Assembly: GCA_025359915.1 (NCBI GenBank)
Contig: JANYDE010000086.1
Coordinates: forward strand, 1 to 49,918
From: Chamaesiphon sp. 336R_metabinner_41
Lineage (GTDB): Bacteria; Cyanobacteriota; Cyanobacteriia; Cyanobacteriales; Chamaesiphonaceae
Length of the DNA stretch: 49,918 nt
Reading direction: 5' to 3'
Within the stretch, counting starts at the first letter, position 1. Each line of letters opens with the position of its first letter. The notes beneath the pieces are model-generated. The model did no database searches. It was not told the DNA's origin and was given only the letters and a program-made list of their open reading frames with translations. Made by a program: the position numbers and the translations under genes. Shown one piece after another: positions 8,389 through 16,979 of this stretch.

Positions 8389-9948
8389 ATCGCTAATTCC
8401 TGTTACCTGCTTGATTTCGGCGAGGATACCATCGGGTAAGGGATCGTCTAAACTCAATACCATGACAGCATCACCACGGACGATTTTGCGTCCGACTTGC
8501 ATACTAGCAATATTGACATTGAATTTACCTAGGAGTGAACCGATAATCCCGATGATACCAGGGACATCTTTATGCACGGTGAAGAGCATATTTTCAGTTG
8601 GTGCGACGTTGACGGGGAAATCATCGACGCTGGTAATCCGCAGATCTGAATCACCCAATAGTGCGCCAGTAACTGAGTGTTGACCTAAGGAACCTTTGGC
8701 AGTTAGCTTGAGTGTAGCTGCATAGTCACGGACGGAAGCATCGCGAGTTTCAGAGACATGAATACCGCGTTCTTTGGCTTCAATTCCGGCGTTGACATAG
8801 TTTACCCGTTCCCGCAGGGCTGGGGATAATAAACCTTTGAGCGCGGCGGTGACAATCGGTTTGGTTTGTTGTTCGGCGAGATCTCCATATAAACCGATTT
8901 GGAGATCGTTAATGCGTCCGCCAGCTAGTTGACTGACCATATTGCCGAGCGTTTCCGCAAGTTGCAGGTATGGCTTCAACTGTTTGAGCGCGTCGGGATG
9001 TAAGCCAGGAATATTTACCGCAGAGCGGGCTGGTAGCCCCATCAGTACGTCCCGAATCTGTTCGGCAACGTCGAGGGCTACATTTACCTGCGCCTCGGCG
9101 GTGGAGGCTCCTAGGTGGGGAGTGAGGACGAGTTGTTTGCCGATGTCACGTAGTTCTGATTCACCGAGTGGTTCGACTGCATAGACATCGATCGCAGCTC
9201 CGGCAATTGTACCATCACGGAGGGCTTGAGCTAAGGCTGATTCGTCGATGATGCCGCCTCGCGCACAGTTGATAATCCGCGCTTGGGGTTTCATTTTCGC
9301 CAATGTTTCGGCGTTAACTAGATTCGCAGTTTCTGGCGTTTTGGGAATGTGCAGGGTGATATAGTCGGATTGGCGGAAAATAGTGTCCAAATCGACTAAG
9401 GTACAACCCAATTGTTCGGCGCGTTCGGCGGAAATAAAGGGATCGTAAGCTAATAATTTCATTCCCATCGCTTTCGCTACAGTAGCGACGTGGGAACCAA
9501 TTTTACCTAGTCCAACCACACCAAGAGTTTTCTTATAAACTTCAGTTCCGACAAATTGTTTGCGGTTCCATTGTCCCGCTTTCATCGATTGATTGGCTTC
9601 GGGAATATACCTAGCCATCGACAACATCATTGCTAATGCGTGTTCGGCGGCGGCGATCGTGTTACCTTCAGGAGAGTTGACTACCACAATCCCTTTGCGG
9701 GTAGCGGCGGGGACATCGACATTATCTACCCCAACACCTGCGCGTCCGATAATCTTGAGATTGGTAGCAGCTTCAATAATTTCTTTGGTGACACGGGTTT
9801 CCGATCGAATCATAATCGCATCGTAGTCGCCAATAATCCCCGCCAATTCTGCTGGCGGTAAGCCAATTTTAACATCTACTTGTGCGACTTGTGCCAGGAT
9901 ATCAATCCCCGCTTGGTCGATCGGATCGGAAACAAGAACTTTAGACAC
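8365..9948 (-). CDS. serA: D-3-phosphoglycerate dehydrogenase
   Basis: SerA oxidises 3-phosphoglycerate to 3-phosphohydroxypyruvate with NAD+, the first step of phosphorylated serine synthesis. The 527-residue long form has the substrate domain ([12 protein letters not shown]), the NAD-binding loop [20 protein letters not shown] near residue 145, the catalytic Arg/Glu/His region ([30 protein letters not shown]), an intervening ASB domain, and a C-terminal ACT domain from about 450 ([20 protein letters not shown]). The start is GTG at 9946-9948. The gene tail is partly duplicated downstream. Serine feedback via ACT is possible but variable in the family. Confidence 0.96.
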   Translation of the reverse strand: MSKVLVSDPIDQAGIDILAQVAQVDVKIGLPPAELAGIIGDYDAIMIRSETRVTKEIIEAATNLKIIGRAGVGVDNVDVPAATRKGIVVVNSPEGNTIAAAEHALAMMLSMARYIPEANQSMKAGQWNRKQFVGTEVYKKTLGVVGLGKIGSHVATVAKAMGMKLLAYDPFISAERAEQLGCTLVDLDTIFRQSDYITLHIPKTPETANLVNAETLAKMKPQARIINCARGGIIDESALAQALRDGTIAGAAIDVYAVEPLGESELRDIGKQLVLTPHLGASTAEAQVNVALDVAEQIRDVLMGLPARSAVNIPGLHPDALKQLKPYLQLAETLGNMVSQLAGGRINDLQIGLYGDLAEQQTKPIVTAALKGLLSPALRERVNYVNAGIEAKERGIHVSETRDASVRDYAATLKLTAKGSLGQHSVTGALLGDSDLRITSVDDFPVNVAPTENMLFTVHKDVPGIIGIIGSLLGKFNVNIASMQVGRKIVRGDAVMVLSLDDPLPDGILAEIKQVTGISDAYTVTLT

Positions 9949-10111
9949 GATATCAGTTAAGTTAAAGTAGAGGTCAATAGCACATTTTAACTGAATTAGC
10001 TGTCAATCGGGGGTGTTTAACCTTTGGTACTAATATTTATTAATGGAGATGGGAGATGGGAGAGCAATTAAGGACGCAAGCATCACAACTATTTCGCCCC
10101 CACACTCCCCT

Positions 10112-10996
10112 CTATTCAGCTACTGCGCTAGCTACCTTCTCGGAGCCTGCGGAGGATATCTCTAGTAGTTCGGGAACGGTGACAAATCTATATCCCTGTT
10201 CACGCAATTTAGCGATAATTTGAGGAACGGCTTTTGCGGTATTATCATGACTGCCACCGCCATCGTGCATCAGTACGATTCCACCTGGAGTCGCTTGAGC
10301 GAGGATAGTTTTGAGCATCGCTTCGGGTGATGGACGTTTGGGGTGACTATCGTTAGAATCCACTGACCACATATTGACAGATTGACCATGTTTGAATGCG
10401 TAGTCAACTAAGCCATTCGTTAATACACCACCAGGAGGTCTAAAGTATGCTGTTTCAACGTTTAGGACTTCTTTGATGATTTTGGCGGTATCTTCGATTT
10501 CCCGTTGAGCCACGAGCGGACTCATTTTGTGATACCAATGATGGAGGGTATGATTGGCGATCACATGACCGTCAGCGAGGACTTTTTTACCAATTTCGGG
10601 GAAAGATTTCAGCGGTTGACCGATCATGTAGAAGGTCGCTTTGATCTTTTCTTGCTTAAGAGTTGCTAAAATTTTCTCAGTAGTTTCTGGCCAAGGACCA
10701 TCATCAAAGGTAAGTGCGATTACCTTCTCACCAGCAGGTACGGGCGCGTCTTTGATCGTTTTCGCTTGGAAGCTGCTAGGGACATCGAAATTCATCGGGA
10801 TCCGGCTAGCAATCTCGGTAGTCGTATCCACCGATTTGTCGATACCTGACTTGGCGGTTAGTGCGTCAGCAGATACAGTACCAAAGAGAGTATGCAGCAA
10901 TGCAAATACGGCACAAGAAGCTACGGCGATCGCTACCCAGAATAGTTTACCTGGTAGTAGTCGCTTTGTGATATTTTGTCGATCGCCTTTGGCCAC
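10112..10996 (-). CDS. Polysaccharide deacetylase (NodB domain), membrane-anchored
   Basis: A carbohydrate esterase family 4-like protein expected to remove acetyl groups from peptidoglycan or another glycan outside the cytoplasm. A hydrophobic anchor/signal lies at residues about 18-38. The NodB domain has motif 1 TFDDGPWPETT (Asp98/Asp99), motif 2 HVIANHTLHH, motif 3 RPPGGV, and motif 5 GGIVLMHDGGG. GTG at 10994-10996 is chosen because an AGGAG lies just upstream on the minus strand. Length (294) suits the family. The final residues (about EISSAGSEKVASAVAE) overlap a CGGAGCCTGCGGAG repeat-like stretch. Exact substrate not inferable. Confidence 0.9.
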   Translation of the reverse strand: MAKGDRQNITKRLLPGKLFWVAIAVASCAVFALLHTLFGTVSADALTAKSGIDKSVDTTTEIASRIPMNFDVPSSFQAKTIKDAPVPAGEKVIALTFDDGPWPETTEKILATLKQEKIKATFYMIGQPLKSFPEIGKKVLADGHVIANHTLHHWYHKMSPLVAQREIEDTAKIIKEVLNVETAYFRPPGGVLTNGLVDYAFKHGQSVNMWSVDSNDSHPKRPSPEAMLKTILAQATPGGIVLMHDGGGSHDNTAKAVPQIIAKLREQGYRFVTVPELLEISSAGSEKVASAVAE

Positions 10997-11368
10997 TGTA
11001 GCAACTCCTGAAATTTAGCTGAGATTATTTAATGTCGTTTGATTATAGTTCCAAATCGCATCGCCTTTAAAGATTTTGCTATTTGTCGATCGGATCTACA
11101 GATCGCACAGGACGATCGAAACACTTTTCGGATCGCATTATAGCAAAATATTTAAGAAAACTTGACTATTCGGCTTGGCAATCCAGCTTCCAGTAGAAAA
11201 ACCTCAGTATTATGTAAAAATTAGAACTTAACTACGGATCTAGATCGGCTTTAGACGACTGAGGGGAAATAGTTCACTCGATCGCGGGTACCATAGATAC
11301 AGTATCGAAGATACTAGCTATTGTTGGAACTCTTATTTCCGACACCCTATCACCTACCCTCTAATTTA
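10997..11368. other. Intergenic region upstream of the S1-domain gene
   Basis: A 372-nt region between divergent genes. It holds a perfect 6-3-6 inverted repeat AGTATC-GAA-GATACT at 11301-11315, 53 nt before the S1-protein ATG. No gene or RNA was recognised in the rest. Confidence 0.5.
11301..11315. promoter_or_regulatory. Inverted repeat AGTATC-GAA-GATACT, possible operator
   Basis: Perfect 6-bp arms around a 3-nt spacer in the leader/promoter area of the S1-domain gene. It could be a dimeric regulator site; the regulator is unknown. Confidence 0.35.
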
Positions 11369-12262
11369 ATGAATAAGACTAAAAGTACCTCAGCCGAAAT
11401 CTTTTCGATGGATGACTTTGCTAAAGCTCTAGATGCGGAAGTAGTCGCCTTTGAGAAAGACCAATTAGTGCGGGGTAAAATTCATAGTTATGATAGCGAT
11501 GGTGTCTATGTAGATATCAACGGTAAATCCCTCGCATTTGTTCCTGGTGAGGAAATCGCCGCAGATGAGTCAGCAGATTTGTCGGTATTATTACCAATCG
11601 GTGACGAGCAAGAATTTCTGATCATTCGCGAACAAAATGCGGATGGACAAGTTACTTTATCCAAACTCCAACTGCAGGCAAAATATGCTTGGAATCAAGT
11701 TGATGATATCCAGAGCAATAAAGAATCAGTCCAGTTGCGCGTAACTGGTGTAAATAAAGGTGGTGTCACCGTTAATTTCCAAGGTATTCGTGGATTTGTG
11801 CCTCGATCTCAATTAGTCGAAAAAGATCTAGAATCATTAGTTGGTACTAGTATACCAGGTGTCATCATTGAAGCTGATAAAGACAAAAATAAATTAGTCT
11901 TCTCCCAACGCAAAGCTACTCGCACGGCTAACTTTAGTCAACTAGAACGCGGACAATTAGTTACTGGTATCGTTGTCGGGATCAAACAATTTGGTGCTTT
12001 CGTTGAATTCAATGGAAATACTGGTTTAATTTATATCAAACAAATCAGTGAAAATCGCGTAGAAGCTTGTGAAAAAGTGTTCACTGTTGGACAATCAATC
12101 AAAGCAATGATTCTCGATCTTGATGAAGGTACTGGCAAAATCTCCCTTTCTACCAGAGTCCTCGAAAATCACCCTGGCGAAATGTTGGAAAACATGAATG
12201 ATGTGATGGAATCAGCCGAAGCCAGAAGCGAACGTGCTGCTAAAAAGTTATTCGGTAACTAA
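11369..12262 (+). CDS. S1 RNA-binding domain protein (Rps1b-like)
   Basis: A 297-residue protein with three S1 (OB-fold) repeats. The first starts KDQLVRGKIHSYDSDGVYVD; the second is a divergent repeat around VTGVNKGGVTVNFQGIRGFVPRSQ; the third is a canonical repeat GQLVTGIVVGIKQFGAFVEF with STRVLENHPGEML following. This fits the shorter cyanobacterial S1 homologues (Rps1a/Rps1b type) that bind mRNA at initiation; I favour Rps1b because the N-terminus differs from Rps1a. ATG 11369 is preferred over the TTG at 11321, which would add 16 non-conserved residues. A terminator-type hairpin follows. Confidence 0.88.
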   Translation: MNKTKSTSAEIFSMDDFAKALDAEVVAFEKDQLVRGKIHSYDSDGVYVDINGKSLAFVPGEEIAADESADLSVLLPIGDEQEFLIIREQNADGQVTLSKLQLQAKYAWNQVDDIQSNKESVQLRVTGVNKGGVTVNFQGIRGFVPRSQLVEKDLESLVGTSIPGVIIEADKDKNKLVFSQRKATRTANFSQLERGQLVTGIVVGIKQFGAFVEFNGNTGLIYIKQISENRVEACEKVFTVGQSIKAMILDLDEGTGKISLSTRVLENHPGEMLENMNDVMESAEARSERAAKKLFGN

Positions 12263-12360
12263 AATTATTTGGGGTGGGCAACAAGTATTAATCGATAATG
12301 AGATCGATCTTTCTCAGTTTGCCCACCCTAAAATATTTCAATGCTCAGACAAGACACTAC

Positions 12361-12393
12361 AGAAACCCGACTTTTTGGAAAAGTCGGGTTTCT
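12361..12393. terminator. Hairpin terminator, AGAAACCCGACTTTT family
   Basis: Perfect 15-bp arms with a 3-nt loop lie between the converging S1 and histidine-phosphatase genes. The arms are identical to those at 36656-36688. The stem ends in T/A runs, so it could terminate both strands. A second inverted pair, GGGTGGGCAA/TTGCCCACCC, lies just upstream (about 12272-12330). Confidence 0.75.
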
Positions 12394-12422
12394 TGCAGTA
12401 ATGGTCTAAATCTTCTGAATCT

Positions 12423-13769
12423 CTAGAGTGCGCCAGCGGCGGTTTTGTCGAGAATGCCGCCAGCGGAGAGATGACTAGTTAGATTCAGAGCTTGAATTAC
12501 AGGCTGTCCCTCAATTCCATCAGGATAGTCAATCACAGTCACCGCGCCATTACCCTGCTTGATCTTCCAGATATCGGCTAAACCTAATCCTAGTAGATTG
12601 CACAGCAATACCTTGTTCGTTGCATCATGGGCGACGACGATCCCTGTTTGGGTTTGATTTCCTACCAGAGCGATGATTTTTTGCCATGCAGCAGTCGCCC
12701 GCGTCCAGACATCATGGAGATTCTCGCCTTCGGGCATTTGGACGGATTCGGGGTGACTTTGCCACCTTTCTAGTTCACCTGGATATTCAGCCTTAATTTC
12801 GGCTTCAAATTTGCCTTCCCACAGTCCATGTCCGATCTCGCGGAGATCGGCATCTTCATTTAAGGTTAATTCAGATCGATCCTTGAGAATAATTTGAGCA
12901 GTCTCTTTTGGACGTAACATCGGACTAGTAAATCCAAAGTCAATTTTGATGGTTCTTAAAAATTCTGCGGCTAGACTGGCTTGATTGCGTCCATTATCGT
13001 TGAGGGGGACATCAATTTGACCTTGAAATTTGCCTGCGCGATTCCAGTCGGTTTCGCCATGTCGGACGAGTAAAAAACGCGGACCTTGATTTGGGGGACG
13101 GAATGTGGGTAATTTTTGACCGAGATGACTAGTTTGATTGAGGGATTCTAGTTGAACGTTTTCACCCCAACCGCCGCTAAAATTGAGGACTGTGACACCG
13201 CAATTTGACTGCTGGATGCTGTGGTAGAGGTGAGCAGGTATCCCCAATGCTGTACTAATGAGAGCGCGGTTAATGCCATTGTGGGCGACGATCAGGATTG
13301 TTTGTCCTTGGTGTTGGGGGATGATTCTTTGCCAGAATGTTGTCGCTTGGGCGTATAAGGCTAAGACTGGAAAAAATTCTTGCGTGCCCCCATCCGCTTG
13401 GGGGAGCAACATTTTCAATTCGTGGGGACGTTGTTTCCAGGCTTGATACTGCTCGGCGTATTTTTCCCGCACTTCCTGATTGAGCATAGTTTCCCACAAG
13501 GGGAGATCGATTTCTAGTAATCGATCGTCTGTCTGCAAACAATCCTGTTGATTCAATCCAGTCAAGACGGTTGTGGCTGTCTGATGCGCTCGTTGGAGCG
13601 GACTACAGTAAGCAGCACTAAATTTTAAGTCTTGAAATGCTGTGCTCGTCATCTTAGCATCCGCTTGACCTCGATCGGTCAACACTGACAAATCGCTTCG
13701 CCCTTGGATCCGTCCTTGACTGTTATAACTGCTCTGTCCGTGCCGTAAAATGATAACTCGCGTACTCAA
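12423..13769 (-). CDS. Two-domain histidine phosphatase (phosphoglycerate mutase-like)
   Basis: A 448-residue protein made of two histidine-phosphatase domains in tandem. Domain 1 (about 1-200) begins VIILRHGQSSYNSQGRIQG; domain 2 (about 228-435) begins FLLVRHGETDWNRAGKFQG. Both keep the RHG catalytic motif and a later His in VAHNGIN and VAHDATN. This two-domain form is known in cyanobacteria, annotated as phosphoglycerate mutase or phosphatase; the real substrate is uncertain (phosphoserine, sugar phosphate or phosphoglycerate). The start is TTG at 13767-13769, supported by TTGGAGG 9 nt upstream. Confidence 0.88.
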   Translation of the reverse strand: MSTRVIILRHGQSSYNSQGRIQGRSDLSVLTDRGQADAKMTSTAFQDLKFSAAYCSPLQRAHQTATTVLTGLNQQDCLQTDDRLLEIDLPLWETMLNQEVREKYAEQYQAWKQRPHELKMLLPQADGGTQEFFPVLALYAQATTFWQRIIPQHQGQTILIVAHNGINRALISTALGIPAHLYHSIQQSNCGVTVLNFSGGWGENVQLESLNQTSHLGQKLPTFRPPNQGPRFLLVRHGETDWNRAGKFQGQIDVPLNDNGRNQASLAAEFLRTIKIDFGFTSPMLRPKETAQIILKDRSELTLNEDADLREIGHGLWEGKFEAEIKAEYPGELERWQSHPESVQMPEGENLHDVWTRATAAWQKIIALVGNQTQTGIVVAHDATNKVLLCNLLGLGLADIWKIKQGNGAVTVIDYPDGIEGQPVIQALNLTSHLSAGGILDKTAAGAL

Positions 13770-14106
13770 GGGTCTTGTCCTCCAATGGCTGTCTCATTTT
13801 ATCAGAATAGTGGATGGTGAATAATTTAGAGATCTCTTTAAATCGCACCGTATTAACCCTAGCTACTCATTCACTATCCACTATCCACTATCCACCATCA
13901 ATACTGATGTAAACATGTGTATTGTTTGAAAGCAATGTCAGTCAGATTAGACTAATGGATAGTGAAGGGCTATTAGGCGATCGAAAGTTATCGCAAAGTA
14001 GCTGCATCTGCCGATCAATTTCAGCTAATATTTCGATCGTAGATGGGCAGTGCGCCTAGAGTATTTTGCTTCGATTGATTCTTTGTCTGTATCCTCAGCT
14101 TTCCCA
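13770..14106. other. Intergenic region upstream of the GAF histidine kinase
   Basis: A 337-nt region. It carries GTGGATGGTGAAT near 13811 and inverse copies ATTCACTATCCAC plus tandem ACTATCC heptamers near 13868-13895, together able to fold as a long imperfect hairpin. An in-frame GTG at 14050 could extend the kinase by 19 residues. Nothing else recognised. Confidence 0.5.
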
Positions 14107-16038
14107 ATGTCTAATTCACTATCCAAAGATAAGCCATGCGCTAGTGAGCCGATTAGCGATTCTTTTTCTGCTGAAGGTAAGACAGATGCTATGAAAATCG
14201 AACAACTAAGTCAACGAGAAATTAATTTACAGCAGCAGCTCGCTCAAGCAGAATTACTAAATTATATTAGTACTCAAATTCATCGATCATTAGATTTACC
14301 TGTCATTCTCCAAGCTACTGTCGAGCAGGTACAGACATTTTTACACGCAGATCGATTAATTATTTATCAGCTTGAGTTTGCAAAGGTTGAAGGCAAGATC
14401 GGTGATAAAAGCTTCGATGATTATACTAGTAGAGGTCGAGTTGCTTATGAAGCAACTGGAGTTGCCGATTTTCAGTCGGTTTTAGATATTGCTGAGTATC
14501 AAGATTGTTTTGACGATCGACAGTTGTGGGAAAAGTATCAATGTGGGATGACTCGATCAATCGATCGAGTCGATCTGGAGTATGCTCAAAATCATTGTAT
14601 GTTAGAGTTGATGGATCGATATCAAGTTCGATCTAAACTGGTCATCCCGATCGTTGTTAATACCGAATTATGGGGCTTACTAATCGCACATCAATGCCAA
14701 GCTCCACGGAGTTGGGAAGTTAGAGAAACTAAATTTCTCCAACAGATTGCTGAACATTTAGCCTTTGCAATCAATCAGTCTGAGCTGTACACAGCTAGTT
14801 TATCTAATACTCAAAACCTCGAACAGCGAGTCAATGAACGAACGAGAGAATTGCGGGATGCCGTAATTGTCGCTCAAACAGCAAATCAGTCTAAGACTGA
14901 ATTTCTAGCACTATTAAGTCATGAATTAAGAACGCCGTTGACTAGTATTTTAGGTTTGTCGGCGACACTGCTCAGATTGCCATTACTCAATTTAACCGAT
15001 CGACAACAGAAGTATTTACAAATCATTCATAATAGTGGCGAACATCTATCCGAGTTAGTTGATGATATTTTAGATTTCTACAAGTTGGAAGTCGGTAAGA
15101 CTTTCCTAAAAGTTAGTGATTTTTCACTTTCAAAGCTAATTAAGCAAGTAGTTGGCAGTGTGAGAGTAAAGGCGGAGCACGGCAAAATCGATCTCCAGAT
15201 TCAGATCATTAATAATGGGAATGATGTCTCGGAAGTTAGCGGTCGAGATTTACGATTCCGTGGTGATAACAAGCGGATTCATCAAATTTTATGGAATATC
15301 CTCAATAATGCAATTAAGTTTACACCAGAAAATGGAACCGTAATCATCCGCACGTGGTTGGAAGATTCTGATGCGGTGTTTGAGATTGAAGATAGTGGTA
15401 TTGGGATTGAAGAATCCCAAATTCCACGACTATTTAAAAAATTTCATCAACTCAATCGTAACTTCGATCGGGATTATGAGGGCATGGGGCTAGGATTGGC
15501 AATTACCCAGCAATTAGTTGAGTTGCATGGTGGATCGATAGAGGTTGATTCTATCATTGGTTCTGGTTCTACTTTTACAGTCCGTATCGCTAATCAACCA
15601 CTGCAATTAGCTGAACGCAATGATTGGGTAGAAATGGATCGTAAATTAGTTTTTCAAGATCCAGAACTCAATCCAGTTTCCAACCGAATTGTTTTAATCG
15701 AACAAGATGAAGATTTAGCGAGTTTTATGTGTGATATTCTCACTGCGGCAAGATATCAAGTAACTTGGTTGCTATCGGCCGAATCCTCATTTAGACAGAT
15801 ATCCATGTTTGAGCCAGATGTTTTAATTATCGATCTGACTCTCAATACCGAAGTAATCGATCGATTAATCGGCAATATTAGGAGATCTAATAAAATTAGT
15901 GATGTCAAGATTCTCGCAGTTGCCAATCAAGAGGATACTATTAGTCCAATTAGCTCACAGTATGTCGATGACTATCTCTGGAAGTCAGTTAGTCCCGAAC
16001 AGTTGCTGAGGAAAATTACTAAATTGTTGAGTAATTAG
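14107..16038 (+). CDS. GAF-domain histidine kinase with C-terminal receiver-like domain; possible cyanobacteriochrome
   Basis: A 643-residue sensor kinase. An N-terminal GAF domain (about 45-215) is followed by a coiled linker, HisKA with phospho-accepting His272 in LLSHELRTPLTSILG, HATPase_c (NNAIKFTPENG, DSGIGIEESQIPRLFKKF, GMGLGLAITQQLVELHGGS), and a receiver-like domain (about 520-640) with an acidic cluster, LIIDLTLN and a distal Lys. The GAF resembles bilin-binding cyanobacteriochromes: Cys164 in NHCMLELMDRYQVRSKLVIP sits where the canonical Cys-His lies, with Met replacing His, and Cys134 in QDCF lies 30 residues before, at the DXCF position. Bilin binding is inference. ATG 14107 chosen over GTG 14050. 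Confidence 0.88.
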   Translation: MSNSLSKDKPCASEPISDSFSAEGKTDAMKIEQLSQREINLQQQLAQAELLNYISTQIHRSLDLPVILQATVEQVQTFLHADRLIIYQLEFAKVEGKIGDKSFDDYTSRGRVAYEATGVADFQSVLDIAEYQDCFDDRQLWEKYQCGMTRSIDRVDLEYAQNHCMLELMDRYQVRSKLVIPIVVNTELWGLLIAHQCQAPRSWEVRETKFLQQIAEHLAFAINQSELYTASLSNTQNLEQRVNERTRELRDAVIVAQTANQSKTEFLALLSHELRTPLTSILGLSATLLRLPLLNLTDRQQKYLQIIHNSGEHLSELVDDILDFYKLEVGKTFLKVSDFSLSKLIKQVVGSVRVKAEHGKIDLQIQIINNGNDVSEVSGRDLRFRGDNKRIHQILWNILNNAIKFTPENGTVIIRTWLEDSDAVFEIEDSGIGIEESQIPRLFKKFHQLNRNFDRDYEGMGLGLAITQQLVELHGGSIEVDSIIGSGSTFTVRIANQPLQLAERNDWVEMDRKLVFQDPELNPVSNRIVLIEQDEDLASFMCDILTAARYQVTWLLSAESSFRQISMFEPDVLIIDLTLNTEVIDRLIGNIRRSNKISDVKILAVANQEDTISPISSQYVDDYLWKSVSPEQLLRKITKLLSN

Positions 16039-16137
16039 GGAAGATTTTTGATTAAGTAATAAGTAACGAGTTAATTTTGAGACAGGATTTGAATCCCCAT
16101 CTCAAAAAAAGTTGCACTTTTAGGCACTTGCTCTAAA

Positions 16138-16671
16138 TTAATTGAGTGATGAAATCGATGCAATTCTGGTAGCTTTGGTGCCAATTACCTGGAGACGGGG
16201 ATTGTGAAAGAAACCACGCGTGGGGTTGGGAAATTGCCACTGATAGCCGTCAGGATCGGGGTATGATTTCATCAATTTTGACCAATCAGACAGATGATGA
16301 GCTGCTGTTGATAATTTTGTGAATTTATCTATCCCCAATCGCGGTGCTAATTCAGCTAATGATAATTTCAGACAAATAGCCATTTCACCTTGACTATCGA
16401 TCGTCAGATTTTGAGCATCTTTAGCTTGGGTGAGCGTATTAAGAATACTATAGACTTGAGTATTCGCTTGTTGTTGTCGATCGAGTGATGCAGTCAACCG
16501 TTCGATCGCACTAATACAATGTTGATCTAAACTAGAGTTAACACAAGCATTTAATAGCTGTGTTAGTGATTTCATTTGCTCTTGCTGAACCTGAAGTTGT
16601 TGATGTTGAGTCGTTAGCGTCTGATTGACAGATTGCGCCAATTGCTCCAATTCTTGAGTGATAGTTGTCAT
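16138..16671 (-). CDS. Hypothetical coiled-coil protein
   Basis: A 177-residue protein with no recognised family. Residues about 1-90 are Gln-rich with heptad-like leucines (LEQLAQSVNQTLTTQHQQLQ) and are probably a coiled coil. The C-terminal part contains a compact motif SDWSKLMKSYPDPDGYQWQF then NPTRGFFHNPRLQVIG. No signal peptide or membrane segment. The ATG at 16669-16671 is the only good start. It stands alone between the kinase and carB; function unknown. Confidence 0.7.
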   Translation of the reverse strand: MTTITQELEQLAQSVNQTLTTQHQQLQVQQEQMKSLTQLLNACVNSSLDQHCISAIERLTASLDRQQQANTQVYSILNTLTQAKDAQNLTIDSQGEMAICLKLSLAELAPRLGIDKFTKLSTAAHHLSDWSKLMKSYPDPDGYQWQFPNPTRGFFHNPRLQVIGTKATRIASISSLN

Positions 16672-16979
16672 CTTGATTTGAGTAATCTATTTAGTTGAAG
16701 TGTCCGTAGAATCCGCAATCTCTAGTAACTAGGTGAGCCTGCAAGGTGTAGTGTTTCGGCTGATATTGCTGCTATCCCCTGATATAGTTCCCTCTTTAGA
16801 GCTTGATTACAACAATTTAGGCTTGATAGCTTTAGGGATTGATTTGTTAGCAAAATTCCCCCGAAGTGGCCTAAACGCCTTAAGATGGATCGGAATTCAT
16901 AATTTTTCGATCGTCTCAATCCAAAGTTTAAATTCTTCCTTCCCACACTCCCCACACTCCCCTCTCCCCCCAAATCTAT
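16672..16979. other. Intergenic region upstream of carB
   Basis: A 308-nt region with no recognisable gene. The last 40 nt before the carB ATG are almost pure pyrimidine with a repeated CCCACACTC word, and there is no Shine-Dalgarno. Confidence 0.5.
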
